Assembly: GCA_000433255.1 (NCBI GenBank)
Contig: HF998222.1
Location: forward strand, 1-16,191
DNA: 16,191 bases
Direction of reading: 5' to 3'
Origin: Coprobacillus sp. CAG:605
Lineage (GTDB): Bacteria; Bacillota_I; Bacilli_A; RF39; UBA660
Made by a program: the position numbers and the translations under genes. This document shows, piece by piece, positions 1 through 7,558 of the stretch. Positions within the stretch are counted from its first letter, which is position 1; each line of letters starts with the position of its first letter. Under the pieces are notes generated by a model, which was not told the DNA's origin, made no database searches, and saw only the letters and a program-made list of their open reading frames with translations.

Positions 1-41
1 TTTTTTTGCTTAAAAATTGCTGTAAATAAGGAACAATTATG

Positions 42-71
42 TTGATTATTAAAAATACTTTTTGATATACT
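42..71 (+). promoter_or_regulatory. Possible promoter of tsaE
   Basis: TTGATT (42-47) and TATACT (66-71) are separated by 18 bases, a reasonable sigma-A spacing. The -10 directly abuts the Shine-Dalgarno sequence at 72-82, so the transcript would start inside the ribosome binding site and have a leader of only about 10 bases. That is unusual and lowers confidence. The T-run at positions 1-7 may be the tail of a terminator lying before the window. Confidence 0.35.
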
Positions 72-87
72 AAAGATGGTGATAGAA

Positions 88-540
88 ATGCAATATAAAT
101 ATACAAGCAAAAATGAGCAGGATACTATAGAATTAGCTCAAAATATTGAATCGGAAAAATTTCCAGGAATGGTTATCTGTTTAGATGGTGAGCTAGGCAG
201 TGGTAAAACAGTTTTTGTAAAAGGCTTTGCAAAAGCAATGGGTATAACTGATACCATCACAAGTCCAACATTTAATTTAATAAAAGAATATGAAAGCAAT
301 GAAGGAAAATTATGTCATATGGACGTTTATCGTTTAAAAGACGCTTGCGAAACTGTTGGCTTTGATGATTATTTTAATGGCGACAACATATCTATAATTG
401 AATGGTCTGATTTAATATGTAATTGCTTACCTGATGAAAGATTAGATATAAAAGTTAAAATAATTGACGAAAATACTCGTGTATTTAAGATAACTCCTCA
501 TGGCGAAAAATATGAAGAACTATGTGAATCTGTATTATAA
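88..540 (+). CDS. tsaE: TsaE, ATPase of the t6A tRNA modification complex
   Basis: Cytoplasmic P-loop ATPase that works with TsaB and TsaD to put threonylcarbamoyl on A37 of ANN-decoding tRNAs. The 150-residue product has the family's Walker A GELGSGKT at residues 34-41, the SPTF switch at 59-62, a HMDVYRL segment near 77-83 and IEW near 104-106, all typical of TsaE; the length is normal. I start at ATG 88 because a near-consensus Shine-Dalgarno (AAAGATGGTGA, 72-82) sits five bases upstream. The in-frame ATG at 76 lies inside that site and would add only MVIE. It is the first gene of the tsaE-tsaB-rimI-tsaD cluster, the same order as ydiB-ydiC-ydiD-ydiE in Bacillus subtilis. Its stop codon lies in the loop of a terminator hairpin, so it may be transcribed partly apart from tsaB. 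Confidence 0.95.
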   Translation: MQYKYTSKNEQDTIELAQNIESEKFPGMVICLDGELGSGKTVFVKGFAKAMGITDTITSPTFNLIKEYESNEGKLCHMDVYRLKDACETVGFDDYFNGDNISIIEWSDLICNCLPDERLDIKVKIIDENTRVFKITPHGEKYEELCESVL

Positions 541-555
541 TGATACAGTTTTTTT
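530..555 (+). terminator. Intrinsic terminator over the tsaE stop codon
   Basis: CTGTAT (530-535) pairs perfectly with ATACAG (543-548) around a 7-base loop that contains the TAA stop, followed by seven T residues (549-555). The 6-bp stem is AT-rich, so termination is probably partial. A new promoter follows at 577-585. Confidence 0.6.
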
Positions 556-576
556 ATGGTATTTTAATGGTAAACG

Positions 577-585
577 TGCTATAAT
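577..585 (+). promoter_or_regulatory. Extended -10 promoter of tsaB
   Basis: TGCTATAAT: a perfect TATAAT (580-585) preceded by the TGN extension. No good -35 is visible, which is usual for extended -10 promoters. The predicted transcript start near 592 lies after the in-frame ATG at 586 and before the ATG at 610, so it supports the latter as the tsaB start. Confidence 0.6.
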
Positions 586-609
586 ATGACAAGCAAAGGA
601 AGAATTTTT

Positions 610-1185
610 ATGTATACTTTATTCATCGATACTCATTTTAAAAATATTAATTTATGTTTATATGAAAATGCTAAAATTATTAATAAAACAACCTTAAAAG
701 ACGTAAAAAGTACATCTGAATGTACAATGCCGGAAATTATAAATTTATTAGCAAAATCAAAAATTGAATCTCAAAATATATCTAATATTATTGTCTGTAA
801 TGGCCCGGGTTCTTTTACTGGTGTAAGAATAGGTGTAACTATTGCCAAAACATTTGCTTATTGTACTAATGCCAATATATACACTATAGATTCTCTAACT
901 TTAGCAAGTTTATCTTATACAGGTGATAACTACATTGCTGTAAAAGAAAATAATGGAATATATTTAGCAAAATTTCATAATGAAAATATGACAAGTAATA
1001 TTGAGTATTATCGCAATAAAGAAATCGAAGCTCTTAATTACAAAGATAATATTAAATACGAAACAGAAACTCCAAACTTTGAACGTTTAATTGAAATTAT
1101 AACTAAACTTCCTAAATGTAATGCTTTTAATGCCAACCCTATATATATAAAAACAATCGAGGCCTTACATGATAAGAAAGATTAG
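610..1185 (+). CDS. tsaB: TsaB, t6A biosynthesis scaffold/partner of TsaD
   Basis: Non-catalytic ASKHA-fold partner that dimerises with TsaD in the threonylcarbamoyl transferase complex. The 191-residue product opens with the typical beta strand (YTLFIDT) and has the diagnostic NGPGSFTGVRIG motif at residues 64-75, followed by the helix VTIAKTFAY and DSLTLAS. The length is slightly short of the usual 220-240, the C-terminal half being reduced. I start at ATG 610, preceded by AAAGGAAG (595-602); the in-frame ATG at 586 overlaps the promoter. The 3' end overlaps rimI by 17 bases, so translation is probably coupled to the acetyltransferase and then to tsaD. Confidence 0.93.
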   Translation: MYTLFIDTHFKNINLCLYENAKIINKTTLKDVKSTSECTMPEIINLLAKSKIESQNISNIIVCNGPGSFTGVRIGVTIAKTFAYCTNANIYTIDSLTLASLSYTGDNYIAVKENNGIYLAKFHNENMTSNIEYYRNKEIEALNYKDNIKYETETPNFERLIEIITKLPKCNAFNANPIYIKTIEALHDKKD

Positions 1186-1612
1186 TTTAGATGATGAAAA
1201 ACAATACAACGAATTAGGTCAAGAACTAAATGAAAATTTTTCTAAACTATTTGATTTAAATAATGAACTATCTAAAGATTACTCTCATATTTATATATAT
1301 CAAATAGATAACAAATTGGCGGGGTTTATCCACATCCAACAATCATTGGGTTTTATCCACATCCAACAATCATTTGACGAAGCCGACATAATTAATATAA
1401 TAACTTCTAAACAATATCGTAATCAACACATTGCTACTAAGCTAATTAATTATTGCATTGAAACACATAACCTAAAAGCTTTAAATCTAGAAGTAAATAT
1501 TAATAATCCTGCCGTGAATTTTTATTTAAAAAATGGCTTTAAAATAATAAGAAAAATACCTAAGTATTATAATAATGATGATGCTTATTTTATGAAAAGA
1601 GTGATTAAATGA
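1169..1612 (+). CDS. rimI: RimI-type GNAT N-acetyltransferase with internal duplication
   Basis: A GNAT acetyltransferase sited between tsaB and tsaD, where Firmicutes usually carry rimI, the N-terminal acetyltransferase of ribosomal protein S18. That role here is inferred from synteny. The 147-residue protein shows the family layout: beta-1 (MIRKISL), beta-2 (SHIYIYQI), beta-3 (LAGFIHIQ), beta-4 (ADIINIIT), the acetyl-CoA loop YRNQHIATKLI (RxxHxA in place of the usual RxxGxG/A), then NLEVNINNPAVNFYLKNGF, a classic motif B. Residues 52-60 and 61-69 are a tandem repeat of nine residues that comes from a 27-bp duplication and lengthens beta-3 or its hairpin. The start overlaps tsaB by 17 bases and the TGA stop overlaps the tsaD start as ATGA. 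Whether the duplicated form still folds and works is unknown. Confidence 0.85.
   Translation: MIRKISLDDEKQYNELGQELNENFSKLFDLNNELSKDYSHIYIYQIDNKLAGFIHIQQSLGFIHIQQSFDEADIINIITSKQYRNQHIATKLINYCIETHNLKALNLEVNINNPAVNFYLKNGFKIIRKIPKYYNNDDAYFMKRVIK
1322..1375 (+). repeat. 27-bp in-frame tandem duplication in rimI
   Basis: Two copies of nine codons (1322-1348 and 1349-1375) differ only at two bases: ggg/ggt in the first codon and ttg/ttt in the ninth. They encode GFIHIQQSL followed by GFIHIQQSF. The near identity shows a recent duplication, and the reading frame is kept. Confidence 0.95.
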
Positions 1613-2613
1613 AAGATGTTCTAATATTAGCAATTGAATCAAGTTGCGATGAAACTAGTATGAGCATAGTAAAAAATGGTAAAGATGTCCTTTCAATAGT
1701 CGTAAATACCCAAATTAGTACCCATGAAAAATTTGGTGGAGTCGTGCCAGAAATAGCTTCTCGTATGCATACTGAAAATATAACTTTAGTACTAGATGAG
1801 ACATTAAAAAAAGCTAATGTATCTATAGATGACATTTCTGCTATAGCTGTAACCTATGGTCCTGGCTTAATGGGTAGCTTGTTAGTTGGGGTAGAAGCCG
1901 CTAAAACAATTGCCTATGTTTATAAAAAGCCACTTATTGCTGTAAACCATATGGCCGGGCACATTTATGCAAATAATATCGAAAATACAATGGAATTTCC
2001 AATTTTAGCTTTAGTAGTTAGTGGAGGCCATACTGACTTAGTTTATATGGAAGATGATTATAAATTTGAAGTATTAGGCAGTACATTAGATGATGCTATA
2101 GGCGAAACATATGATAAGGTTGCTAGGGTACTAGACCTAAAATACCCCGGTGGCCCAAACGTTGAAAAATTAGCAGCTCAGGGACAACCAACTTATAAAC
2201 TACCAATCCCTATGAATGATAATTCCCTAAACATGAGCTTTAGCGGTCTAAAATCTAGCATAATAAACTTAGTTCATAATGAGACTCAAAGAGGCAAAAT
2301 AATAAATAAAGAAGACTTGGCATCATCTTTCCAAACAGTTGCCATAGATGAATTAATAAGAAAATTGAGCTTAGCGTTAAAGAAAGTTAATGTAAACCAA
2401 GTAATAATTGCTGGTGGAGTTTCCGCTAACCAATATTTACGAAAGAAAGTTGCCAAATTATTAGAAAACACCAATATTAAACTCCTAGTGCCAAGTATGA
2501 TATATTGTACCGATAATGGAGCCATGATTGGTGCAGCAGCATATCCATTATACTTAAAAAAGCAATTTACAACCTTCGATTTAAATGCTACCCCTAACGC
2601 AAAATTATATTAA
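1609..2613 (+). CDS. tsaD: TsaD, tRNA N6-adenosine threonylcarbamoyltransferase
   Basis: Catalytic subunit that transfers the threonylcarbamoyl group from its AMP ester to A37 of tRNA. The 334-residue length is normal. Visible family signatures are AIESSCDETS (8-17), the PEIASRMHTENI region (48-59), metal-binding VNHMAGH with His114 and His118, SGGHT (138-142), the nucleotide-binding AGGVSANQ (268-275), and TDNGAMIGAA (301-310) with the metal ligand Asp302. The ATG overlaps the rimI TGA stop by four bases, indicating translational coupling. TsaC/Sua5, the enzyme that makes the threonylcarbamoyl-AMP substrate, is not in this window. I see no strong terminator after it, only a weak AT-rich TAAGT/ACTTA stem near 2617-2629. 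Confidence 0.97.
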   Translation: MKDVLILAIESSCDETSMSIVKNGKDVLSIVVNTQISTHEKFGGVVPEIASRMHTENITLVLDETLKKANVSIDDISAIAVTYGPGLMGSLLVGVEAAKTIAYVYKKPLIAVNHMAGHIYANNIENTMEFPILALVVSGGHTDLVYMEDDYKFEVLGSTLDDAIGETYDKVARVLDLKYPGGPNVEKLAAQGQPTYKLPIPMNDNSLNMSFSGLKSSIINLVHNETQRGKIINKEDLASSFQTVAIDELIRKLSLALKKVNVNQVIIAGGVSANQYLRKKVAKLLENTNIKLLVPSMIYCTDNGAMIGAAAYPLYLKKQFTTFDLNATPNAKLY

Positions 2614-2627
2614 TTAAGTAAAACTTA

Positions 2628-2656
2628 TTGTAAAAAAATCCACTTTAAGATATAAT
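2628..2656 (+). promoter_or_regulatory. Sigma-A type promoter
   Basis: TTGTAA (2628-2633) and a perfect TATAAT (2651-2656) are separated by 17 bases. It lies just after tsaD and gives a leader of about 15 bases before the GGAGGT ribosome site (2670-2675) of the next gene. Confidence 0.75.
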
Positions 2657-2679
2657 TAATACATAGTACGGAGGTAATC

Positions 2680-3252
2680 ATGAACGATATAAAAAAGCAT
2701 TCCATTTTATATATATCAATTGCAATCATTGTAATAAGCATAACATTCGTTGTATCATATGCCTACATGACAGCTAAGGTAATTGGTAATGAAGATGCCA
2801 ATAACACTAAAGTATCCACAGGTACTTTGGAAGTATCTTTTACAACAAGTTCTTACATAAAAGAAAACGATATGCAATTAATTAATGCTGCTGATGTAGC
2901 TAAAAGTGCTGTTCATACCGATTTTAGTATATCTCATAGTAAAAATTCAAACGTAACAACTAAGTATAATCTATATCTAACTGAGCTAACCATTAGCGAC
3001 AATTTTAAATCAAAGTATTTTAAATGGGAACTACTAAAAAATGGTACAACATTATATAGAGGAAACTTTACTAATGCCATAACTGAAAAAGATTATTTAT
3101 TAACATCATCTCCTCAAACTCTTGAAGTAAGCAAAACCGATAATTATATTTTAAGAATATGGTTAGAAAACGATTTACAAGTAAACCAAATTGATTTAAC
3201 AAATGGCACATTTAGCGGAAAAGTAAAATTAATAGCAAGCCCAGGAGAGTAA
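2680..3252 (+). CDS. Membrane-anchored extracytoplasmic protein, TasA/CalY-like pattern
   Basis: A 190-residue protein with a short basic N-terminus (MNDIKKH), one hydrophobic segment at about residues 9-29 and no clear signal peptidase I site, so it is probably anchored with the rest outside the cell. The exported part is rich in Thr, Ser and Asn with alternating beta-strand patterns (STGTLEVSF, TKYNLYLTEL, YILRIWLEND, GTFSGKVKLIA), suggesting a small beta-sandwich. The early SYAYMTA...TKVSTGTLEVSF stretch recalls the start of TasA/camelysin-type fibre proteins (AxFxD...FxxGTLDL), but this is a pattern resemblance only. No SipW-like peptidase is visible nearby. The start is supported by GGAGGT four bases upstream of ATG and a good promoter. 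Function unknown. Confidence 0.8.
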   Translation: MNDIKKHSILYISIAIIVISITFVVSYAYMTAKVIGNEDANNTKVSTGTLEVSFTTSSYIKENDMQLINAADVAKSAVHTDFSISHSKNSNVTTKYNLYLTELTISDNFKSKYFKWELLKNGTTLYRGNFTNAITEKDYLLTSSPQTLEVSKTDNYILRIWLENDLQVNQIDLTNGTFSGKVKLIASPGE

Positions 3253-3264
3253 AAACTCCTTTTT
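3243..3264 (+). terminator. Short terminator/attenuator over a stop codon
   Basis: AGGAG (3243-3247) pairs with CTCCT (3256-3260), with the TAA stop of the upstream gene in the 8-base loop and a T-run at 3260-3264. The next gene's ribosome site begins only 13 bases later with no room for a promoter, so this hairpin probably lets some transcription through and reduces expression of the lipase gene. Confidence 0.5.
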
Positions 3265-3289
3265 ATTTTAAAAAGTAAGAGGTGATTAT

Positions 3290-4345
3290 ATGCAAAAAAT
3301 TGGCTTAGCATTAGAGGGTGGCGGTTTAAAAGGCTCATATCAAATTGGATCATACTATGCTTTCAAAGACTGCCATATTAAAATATCAGGAATTGTTGGA
3401 ACATCAATAGGGGCATTTAACGCAGCAGCTATCGCTTGTGGTAACGAGGCAAAACTACTAGAATTCTGGCAACAAATAAAACCAGGTGAAATTCTTGGGA
3501 TAAATAAAGAAGTAATAAAATACTTTAATGGTGAAAAACTAAGCTTAAGTTTTTTAAAAGGCCTTAAATCTACTACCATGTCTATTCTTAAAAATCATGG
3601 CATAGATACAAGTGAAATGCGCAAAATAGGGCAAACCTTAGTAAATCCAGAAAAACTTCGCTCTAGTCCTATGGACTTTGGCCTAACAACAGTAAAATTT
3701 AGAAAACTAACTCCAGTATATATGTACAAAGAAGAAATCAGCGATGATAAACTAATTGACTCCATTATTGCAAGTTGTTACCTACCTGTATTCCGTCTTG
3801 ACCCCGTAATTGACAATCACATATATATTGATGGTGGCTTTTATGACAATTGTCCTAGTTGCATGTTAGTTGAAAAAAACTACGATATAGTTTATGAAAT
3901 CAGGATTAATGGTATTGGATTTAATCGACCTCATTTAGACACTAAAACTAAAATAATTACCATATCTCCGTCACGCAACCTATGTTCTATCTTTGAAATG
4001 AACAGTAGCAACATATCCGAAAACATTTTAATGGGTTATTACGATACAATAAGATACCTAAAAAACTATGATGGCCAAAAATATGTTTTTAAAAAACTAC
4101 CCGACTTTCTTATCAAACACTTACTAAGAAAAGTTTCTACCAAAGAACTAAAAAGAATTAAATCATTCTTTAATGTTAAAACCAAACGTGAAGCCGTAAT
4201 CTACTCCCTAGAATACGTCCTTGAAAAAGAACACATTAACTACTACCATATCTACAATGTCATAAAAGTTATTCATGTAATTAATCATAAATATGAAAAT
4301 GAAAATTTTGTCTACCAATTCATAAATAAGTTGAGAATTTTCTAG
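3290..4345 (+). CDS. Patatin-like phospholipase family protein
   Basis: Predicted serine lipid acyl hydrolase of the bacterial patatin family. The 351-residue product has the oxyanion-hole motif EGGGLKG at residues 9-15, the nucleophile elbow GTSIG at 37-41 (Ser39), and DGG at 181-183 supplying the catalytic Asp181, so the Ser-Asp dyad is complete. The conserved SxYLPVF segment sits at about 162-168. After the catalytic part there is a basic C-terminal extension of roughly 100 residues (KKLPDFLIKHLLRKVSTKELKRIKSF) of unknown role, perhaps membrane-surface binding. No signal peptide or membrane span is seen, so it is probably cytosolic or peripheral. The start follows AAGAGGTGA (3277-3284) with good spacing. 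It probably shares a transcript with the gene at 2680. The natural substrate cannot be read from sequence. Confidence 0.9.
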   Translation: MQKIGLALEGGGLKGSYQIGSYYAFKDCHIKISGIVGTSIGAFNAAAIACGNEAKLLEFWQQIKPGEILGINKEVIKYFNGEKLSLSFLKGLKSTTMSILKNHGIDTSEMRKIGQTLVNPEKLRSSPMDFGLTTVKFRKLTPVYMYKEEISDDKLIDSIIASCYLPVFRLDPVIDNHIYIDGGFYDNCPSCMLVEKNYDIVYEIRINGIGFNRPHLDTKTKIITISPSRNLCSIFEMNSSNISENILMGYYDTIRYLKNYDGQKYVFKKLPDFLIKHLLRKVSTKELKRIKSFFNVKTKREAVIYSLEYVLEKEHINYYHIYNVIKVIHVINHKYENENFVYQFINKLRIF

Positions 4346-4359
4346 AATTATAATATAAT
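4331..4359 (+). promoter_or_regulatory. Promoter of the yebC-like gene
   Basis: TTGAGA (4331-4336) and TATAAT (4354-4359) are 17 bases apart, overlapping the end of the lipase gene (stop at 4343-4345). A second TATAAT at 4349-4354 overlaps the first but has poor spacing to the -35. The predicted leader is about 17 bases. Confidence 0.7.
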
Positions 4360-4382
4360 AATAAAGATTTGAGGTGTTACAT

Positions 4383-5099
4383 ATGGGAAGAGCATATGAA
4401 GTAAGAAAAGCAAGTATTCAAAAAACAGGAGCCGCAAGAGGTAAAATCTATACTAACTTTGCCAAAGAAATATACCTAGCCGCTAAAGGCAACCCTGATT
4501 TAGATACTAATATAAAATTAAAAAGAATAGTTGAAAAAGCTAAAAAACAAGAAGTACCAAGCGATATCATTAAACGTGCTATCGATAAAGCTAAAGGTGC
4601 TGGCCAAGAAGATTACCAAACTATAATGTATGAAGGTTTCGGACCTGGGGCATCAACTTTAATAATTAAAACCTTAACTGATAACGTAAACCGTACAGTT
4701 GGTGAAGTTAGAGCCGCTTTCAATAAAGTACACAAAAGCTTAGGGGTAAATAACTCCGTATCATATAATTATGATTACTTAAACGTTCTATCATTCAAAA
4801 CTGATAACGAAGAAGAAATCCTAATGAGCCTATTAGATGCTGGTGTTGAACCAATAACTGAAGAATTTGAAAACAATACTATGACTATTGCTGTTAATCC
4901 AACTGACCAACATAAATTAAAAGACGTAATCGAATCTATTTTACCAAACGTTGATTATGAAATCGACGAAATAGGTTGGTATCCTAAAGAAGAAGTTGAA
5001 CTAACTGGCGAAGACAAAGAACTATTCGAACGCCTATATAACTTACTAGATGCTATTGATGATGTTACAGACATCTATCATAATGTTAAGAACTTTTAA
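4383..5099 (+). CDS. yebC: YebC/PmpR/TACO1 family protein, YeeI-like branch
   Basis: The 238-residue product belongs to the YebC/TACO1 family. Once annotated as transcriptional regulators, members are now linked to translation, helping ribosomes over difficult stretches such as proline runs. The N-terminus (MGRAYEVRKASIQKT, then ARGKIYTNFAKEIYLAAK) fits the YeeI-like branch of Firmicutes better than classical YebC, which starts MAGHSKW. Other family blocks are RIVEKAKKQEVPSDIIKRAIDKAKG, the central YEGFGPGASTLIIKTLTDNVNRT and the C-terminal EELYNLLDAIDDV-like end (here LFERLYNLLDAIDDVTDIYHN). The start is ATG 4383, seven bases after GAGGTG; the in-frame GTG at 4374 is part of that ribosome site. 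It has its own promoter and terminator, so it is probably monocistronic. Confidence 0.93.
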   Translation: MGRAYEVRKASIQKTGAARGKIYTNFAKEIYLAAKGNPDLDTNIKLKRIVEKAKKQEVPSDIIKRAIDKAKGAGQEDYQTIMYEGFGPGASTLIIKTLTDNVNRTVGEVRAAFNKVHKSLGVNNSVSYNYDYLNVLSFKTDNEEEILMSLLDAGVEPITEEFENNTMTIAVNPTDQHKLKDVIESILPNVDYEIDEIGWYPKEEVELTGEDKELFERLYNLLDAIDDVTDIYHNVKNF

Positions 5100-5109
5100 G
5101 TTCTTTTTT
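5088..5109 (+). terminator. Intrinsic terminator of yebC
   Basis: AAGAACT (5088-5094) pairs perfectly with AGTTCTT (5099-5105) around a 4-base loop, with a T-run at 5104-5109. The TAA stop (5097-5099) falls at the loop and stem junction, so the hairpin overlaps the last codons. Confidence 0.75.
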
Positions 5110-5128
5110 CATTTATTCTTCACAAATT

Positions 5129-5137
5129 TGCTATAAT
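5129..5137 (+). promoter_or_regulatory. Extended -10 promoter of the two-component operon
   Basis: TGCTATAAT: perfect TATAAT (5132-5137) with the TGN extension, the same nine bases as the tsaB promoter. No convincing -35 is seen. The leader would be about 20 bases before the TTG start. Confidence 0.65.
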
Positions 5138-5164
5138 ATAATTACAGAAAAAGGAGTGATTACA

Positions 5165-5827
5165 TTGAAAATATTAATTTGTGATGACGAAGAACTAATA
5201 AGAAATGTTATCAAAGAATACTTAACCTTAGAAAATTTTACTATTGACGAAGCAGAAGATGGTCATATTGCCGTATCTAAATGTAAGGAAACCCATTATG
5301 ACTTAATAATAATGGATATCATGATGCCTCATATGGACGGTTACCAAGCCGTAAGAGAAATCAAAAAAATTGACGATGTCCCTTGTATTATGCTTTCAGC
5401 CCGTGGTGAAGAATATGATAAACTAATGGGCTTTGATCTAGGAATAGACGATTACATAACTAAGCCATTCAGCCCTAAAGAACTAGTAGCCCGTGTTAAA
5501 GCTATCTTAAAACGCAATAAAAAAGAAACTTCCAAATATGTTTTTGGCACTTTAGTAGTCGACGACTTAGCCCATAGTGTAACTGTGGATAATAACAAAA
5601 TAAATTTAACCCCTAAAGAATATGAACTTTTAAAATACTTAATCGAAAACAAAAACATCGCCTTAACTAGAGAACAACTCCTAACCAATATCTGGGGGTA
5701 CGACTTTTACGGCGACGACCGAACCATAGACACCCATATTAAAACTTTAAGAAATAGCTTAGGCAAGTACCGCAATTTAATAACAACCGTTAGAAGTGTA
5801 GGTTACAAATTTGAATATCATGAATAA
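5165..5827 (+). CDS. OmpR/PhoB-family response regulator
   Basis: DNA-binding response regulator of a two-component system. The 220-residue product has a receiver domain (about 1-115) with the acidic pocket Asp7/Asp8, phosphoacceptor Asp51 in IIMDIMMP, Ser78 in MLSAR and Lys100 in TKPF. A C-terminal winged-helix domain follows (about 125-218), with LTPKEYELLKYL, REQLLTNIWGYDFYGDDRTIDTHI and the end TTVRSVGYKF, all classic OmpR-type blocks. I choose the TTG at 5165: a strong AAAGGAGTGA site (5150-5159) lies just upstream, while the in-frame GTG at 5156 is inside that site. The partner kinase overlaps its 3' end. The signal and target genes cannot be inferred from this window. Confidence 0.95.
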   Translation: MKILICDDEELIRNVIKEYLTLENFTIDEAEDGHIAVSKCKETHYDLIIMDIMMPHMDGYQAVREIKKIDDVPCIMLSARGEEYDKLMGFDLGIDDYITKPFSPKELVARVKAILKRNKKETSKYVFGTLVVDDLAHSVTVDNNKINLTPKEYELLKYLIENKNIALTREQLLTNIWGYDFYGDDRTIDTHIKTLRNSLGKYRNLITTVRSVGYKFEYHE

Positions 5828-7256
5828 ATTTAAAATAAATAATATTTCTAAAAAAACTCTTGTCTACTTAATCTTCTTTTCCGTCTCAATCTTACTTCTT
5901 CTATGGACTGTCCAAAATGTTTTCTTACGCATCTTCTATGAAAAATATCAAATGAAATACTTAGTTAACTTAGCTAAAGAAGTCCACAACTTCGATAATA
6001 ATGCCAATATATTTAATCAATTAGAAAAATTGGAAATTGATAACGACATTTGTTTAGAATACATCGATAATCGTGGTAACACTTACTTTTACAACAACAA
6101 AATATCGTCGTGCCTTCTAGGTAAAGAAGCCTCTATCGAAAAGTATATTCTTGAGATAAAACAAAGTAATGAAGACTTAAAAGCCATAAAACTAATAAAT
6201 CCAAGAAATAACACTGAGTCTTTATTATATGGAGTCAAAGTAAATAAAGGTTACGTTTTCTTATTTAGTGCCTTAGAAGATATTGGTACAACAACATCCT
6301 TATTACGTGGTCAATTAATTTATATAACCATTTTAGCCATAGTTCTAGCCATTATTTTAGCAACCTTCTTATCACGTAAAATCGCTCGTCCTATTGTCAA
6401 CATCACTGATAAAGCTAAAGAACTAGCGCGGGGCAACTACGATGTACACTTTGACGAATCTTCTGGACTTGCTGAAATCGACGAACTATCTAAAACCCTA
6501 AACTACATGGAAAAAGAAGTATCTAAAACCGACGAGTATCGCCGTGACTTAATGGCTAACGTATCTCATGATTTAAAAACACCATTAACTATGATTAAAG
6601 CCTATGCCGAAATGATACGCGATATTACGTACAAAGACACCGAAAAACGAACTCGTGATTTAAATATAATTATTGACGAAACCGATCGTTTAAATGTCTT
6701 AGTTAACGACATTCTAGAACTAAGCAAACTACAAACCGCCCAAGAAGAAATGAATATCGAAAATCTAGACCTAGTCGAATTAACCAATGAAGTATTAAAA
6801 AGATATGAAATAATCAAAGAAACAGAAAACTACAAAATAATTCTTAATGCACCACCAAAAGCCCCAGTTAAAGCTGACAAAAAACGACTTAGCCAAGTAC
6901 TGTATAATCTAATCAACAATGCCATAAACTACACCGGCGACGACTTAACTGTCAACATAAACATAATCGATAAAAAAAGCCACTACTTAGTTGAAATTCA
7001 AGACACCGGCAAGGGAATAGATAAAGAAGATATCGAAAGCATCTGGGATAAATATTACAAAAAAGAAAAAAATCACAAACGTAATGTAGTTGGAACCGGT
7101 CTCGGCCTATCCATAGTTAAAAATATCTTAGAAAATCATAAATTTACTTATGGTGTTAAAAGTATCAAAAACAAAGGCACAACTTTCTACTTTGAAATAC
7201 CAAAACGTAAAGAACAAAAAAATTTCACTATCACTTCACACAATCTTCATAATTAA
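5820..7256 (+). CDS. Sensor histidine kinase, partner of the adjacent regulator
   Basis: Membrane sensor kinase of 478 residues. Order: first membrane span at about 13-36; an extracytoplasmic sensor of roughly 125 residues with no family I recognise; second span at about 165-184; a HAMP segment (SRKIARPIVNITDKAKELARGNY); the phosphoacceptor helix with ANVSHDLKTPLTMI (His250); the N box NLINNAINYT near 363-372; G1 DTGKGI at 395-400; and G2 GTGLGLSIV at 425-433. All catalytic motifs are intact. ATG 5820 overlaps the regulator by eight bases, so the pair is translationally coupled; no strong ribosome site of its own is visible. An in-frame TTG at 5811 is a weaker alternative. The arrangement resembles generic cell-envelope-sensing pairs of Firmicutes, but the stimulus is unknown. 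Confidence 0.95.
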   Translation: MNKFKINNISKKTLVYLIFFSVSILLLLWTVQNVFLRIFYEKYQMKYLVNLAKEVHNFDNNANIFNQLEKLEIDNDICLEYIDNRGNTYFYNNKISSCLLGKEASIEKYILEIKQSNEDLKAIKLINPRNNTESLLYGVKVNKGYVFLFSALEDIGTTTSLLRGQLIYITILAIVLAIILATFLSRKIARPIVNITDKAKELARGNYDVHFDESSGLAEIDELSKTLNYMEKEVSKTDEYRRDLMANVSHDLKTPLTMIKAYAEMIRDITYKDTEKRTRDLNIIIDETDRLNVLVNDILELSKLQTAQEEMNIENLDLVELTNEVLKRYEIIKETENYKIILNAPPKAPVKADKKRLSQVLYNLINNAINYTGDDLTVNINIIDKKSHYLVEIQDTGKGIDKEDIESIWDKYYKKEKNHKRNVVGTGLGLSIVKNILENHKFTYGVKSIKNKGTTFYFEIPKRKEQKNFTITSHNLHN

Positions 7257-7299
7257 ATAGTATCATGTAATCATGAAAGGAAAAGGTGATGTGTAATAA

Positions 7300-7500
7300 C
7301 CAATAAAAAATACGACTAAAGATGTATTAAATTGCTAAAAACAAAGTTTTATAACTTTATAAATTAGACGTATAAATAAAATATAGGTTAAGAACTAGCC
7401 AAATTAACGCTTGTGGACATCTAGTGATACTTATGTAGGTGGAAGAAGCAAGAAGTCTTAAAAGACAGTTCAGTTATTATATATAAACCCTATACAATTA
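7300..7500 (+). pseudogene. Possible decayed 3' end of an IS200/IS605-type tnpB, or an untranslated RNA
   Basis: There is no gene for 370 bases between the kinase and 7625. Scraps in different frames of this stretch recall the end of TnpB proteins: DV...IKY before RLRTSQINACG (about 7366-7409) and, one frame over, SSDTYVGGRSKKS ending in a stop near 7460. Several frame changes and stops would be needed, so it cannot be functional. The resemblance is from memory of family C-termini, not alignment. The alternative is a long 3' untranslated region or small RNA of the kinase operon ending at the terminator at 7532-7558. A small TCATG/CATGA hairpin lies just after the kinase near 7263-7276. Confidence 0.25.
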
Positions 7501-7531
7501 AGATAACATATAAACTCAAACTCACACTTTT

Positions 7532-7558
7532 GAAGAGGATAACAACCTCTTCTTTTTT
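7532..7558 (+). terminator. Strong intrinsic terminator
   Basis: GAAGAGG (7532-7538) pairs perfectly with CCTCTTC (7546-7552) around a 7-base loop, followed by six T residues (7553-7558). It lies about 280 bases after the kinase stop, so it ends either the two-component transcript or a separate RNA from the preceding gap. Confidence 0.85.

Noticed and set aside
1605..1835. Minus-strand frames inside tsaD (also 2286-2525)
   Set aside because: Complement shadows of the unmistakable tsaD reading frame.
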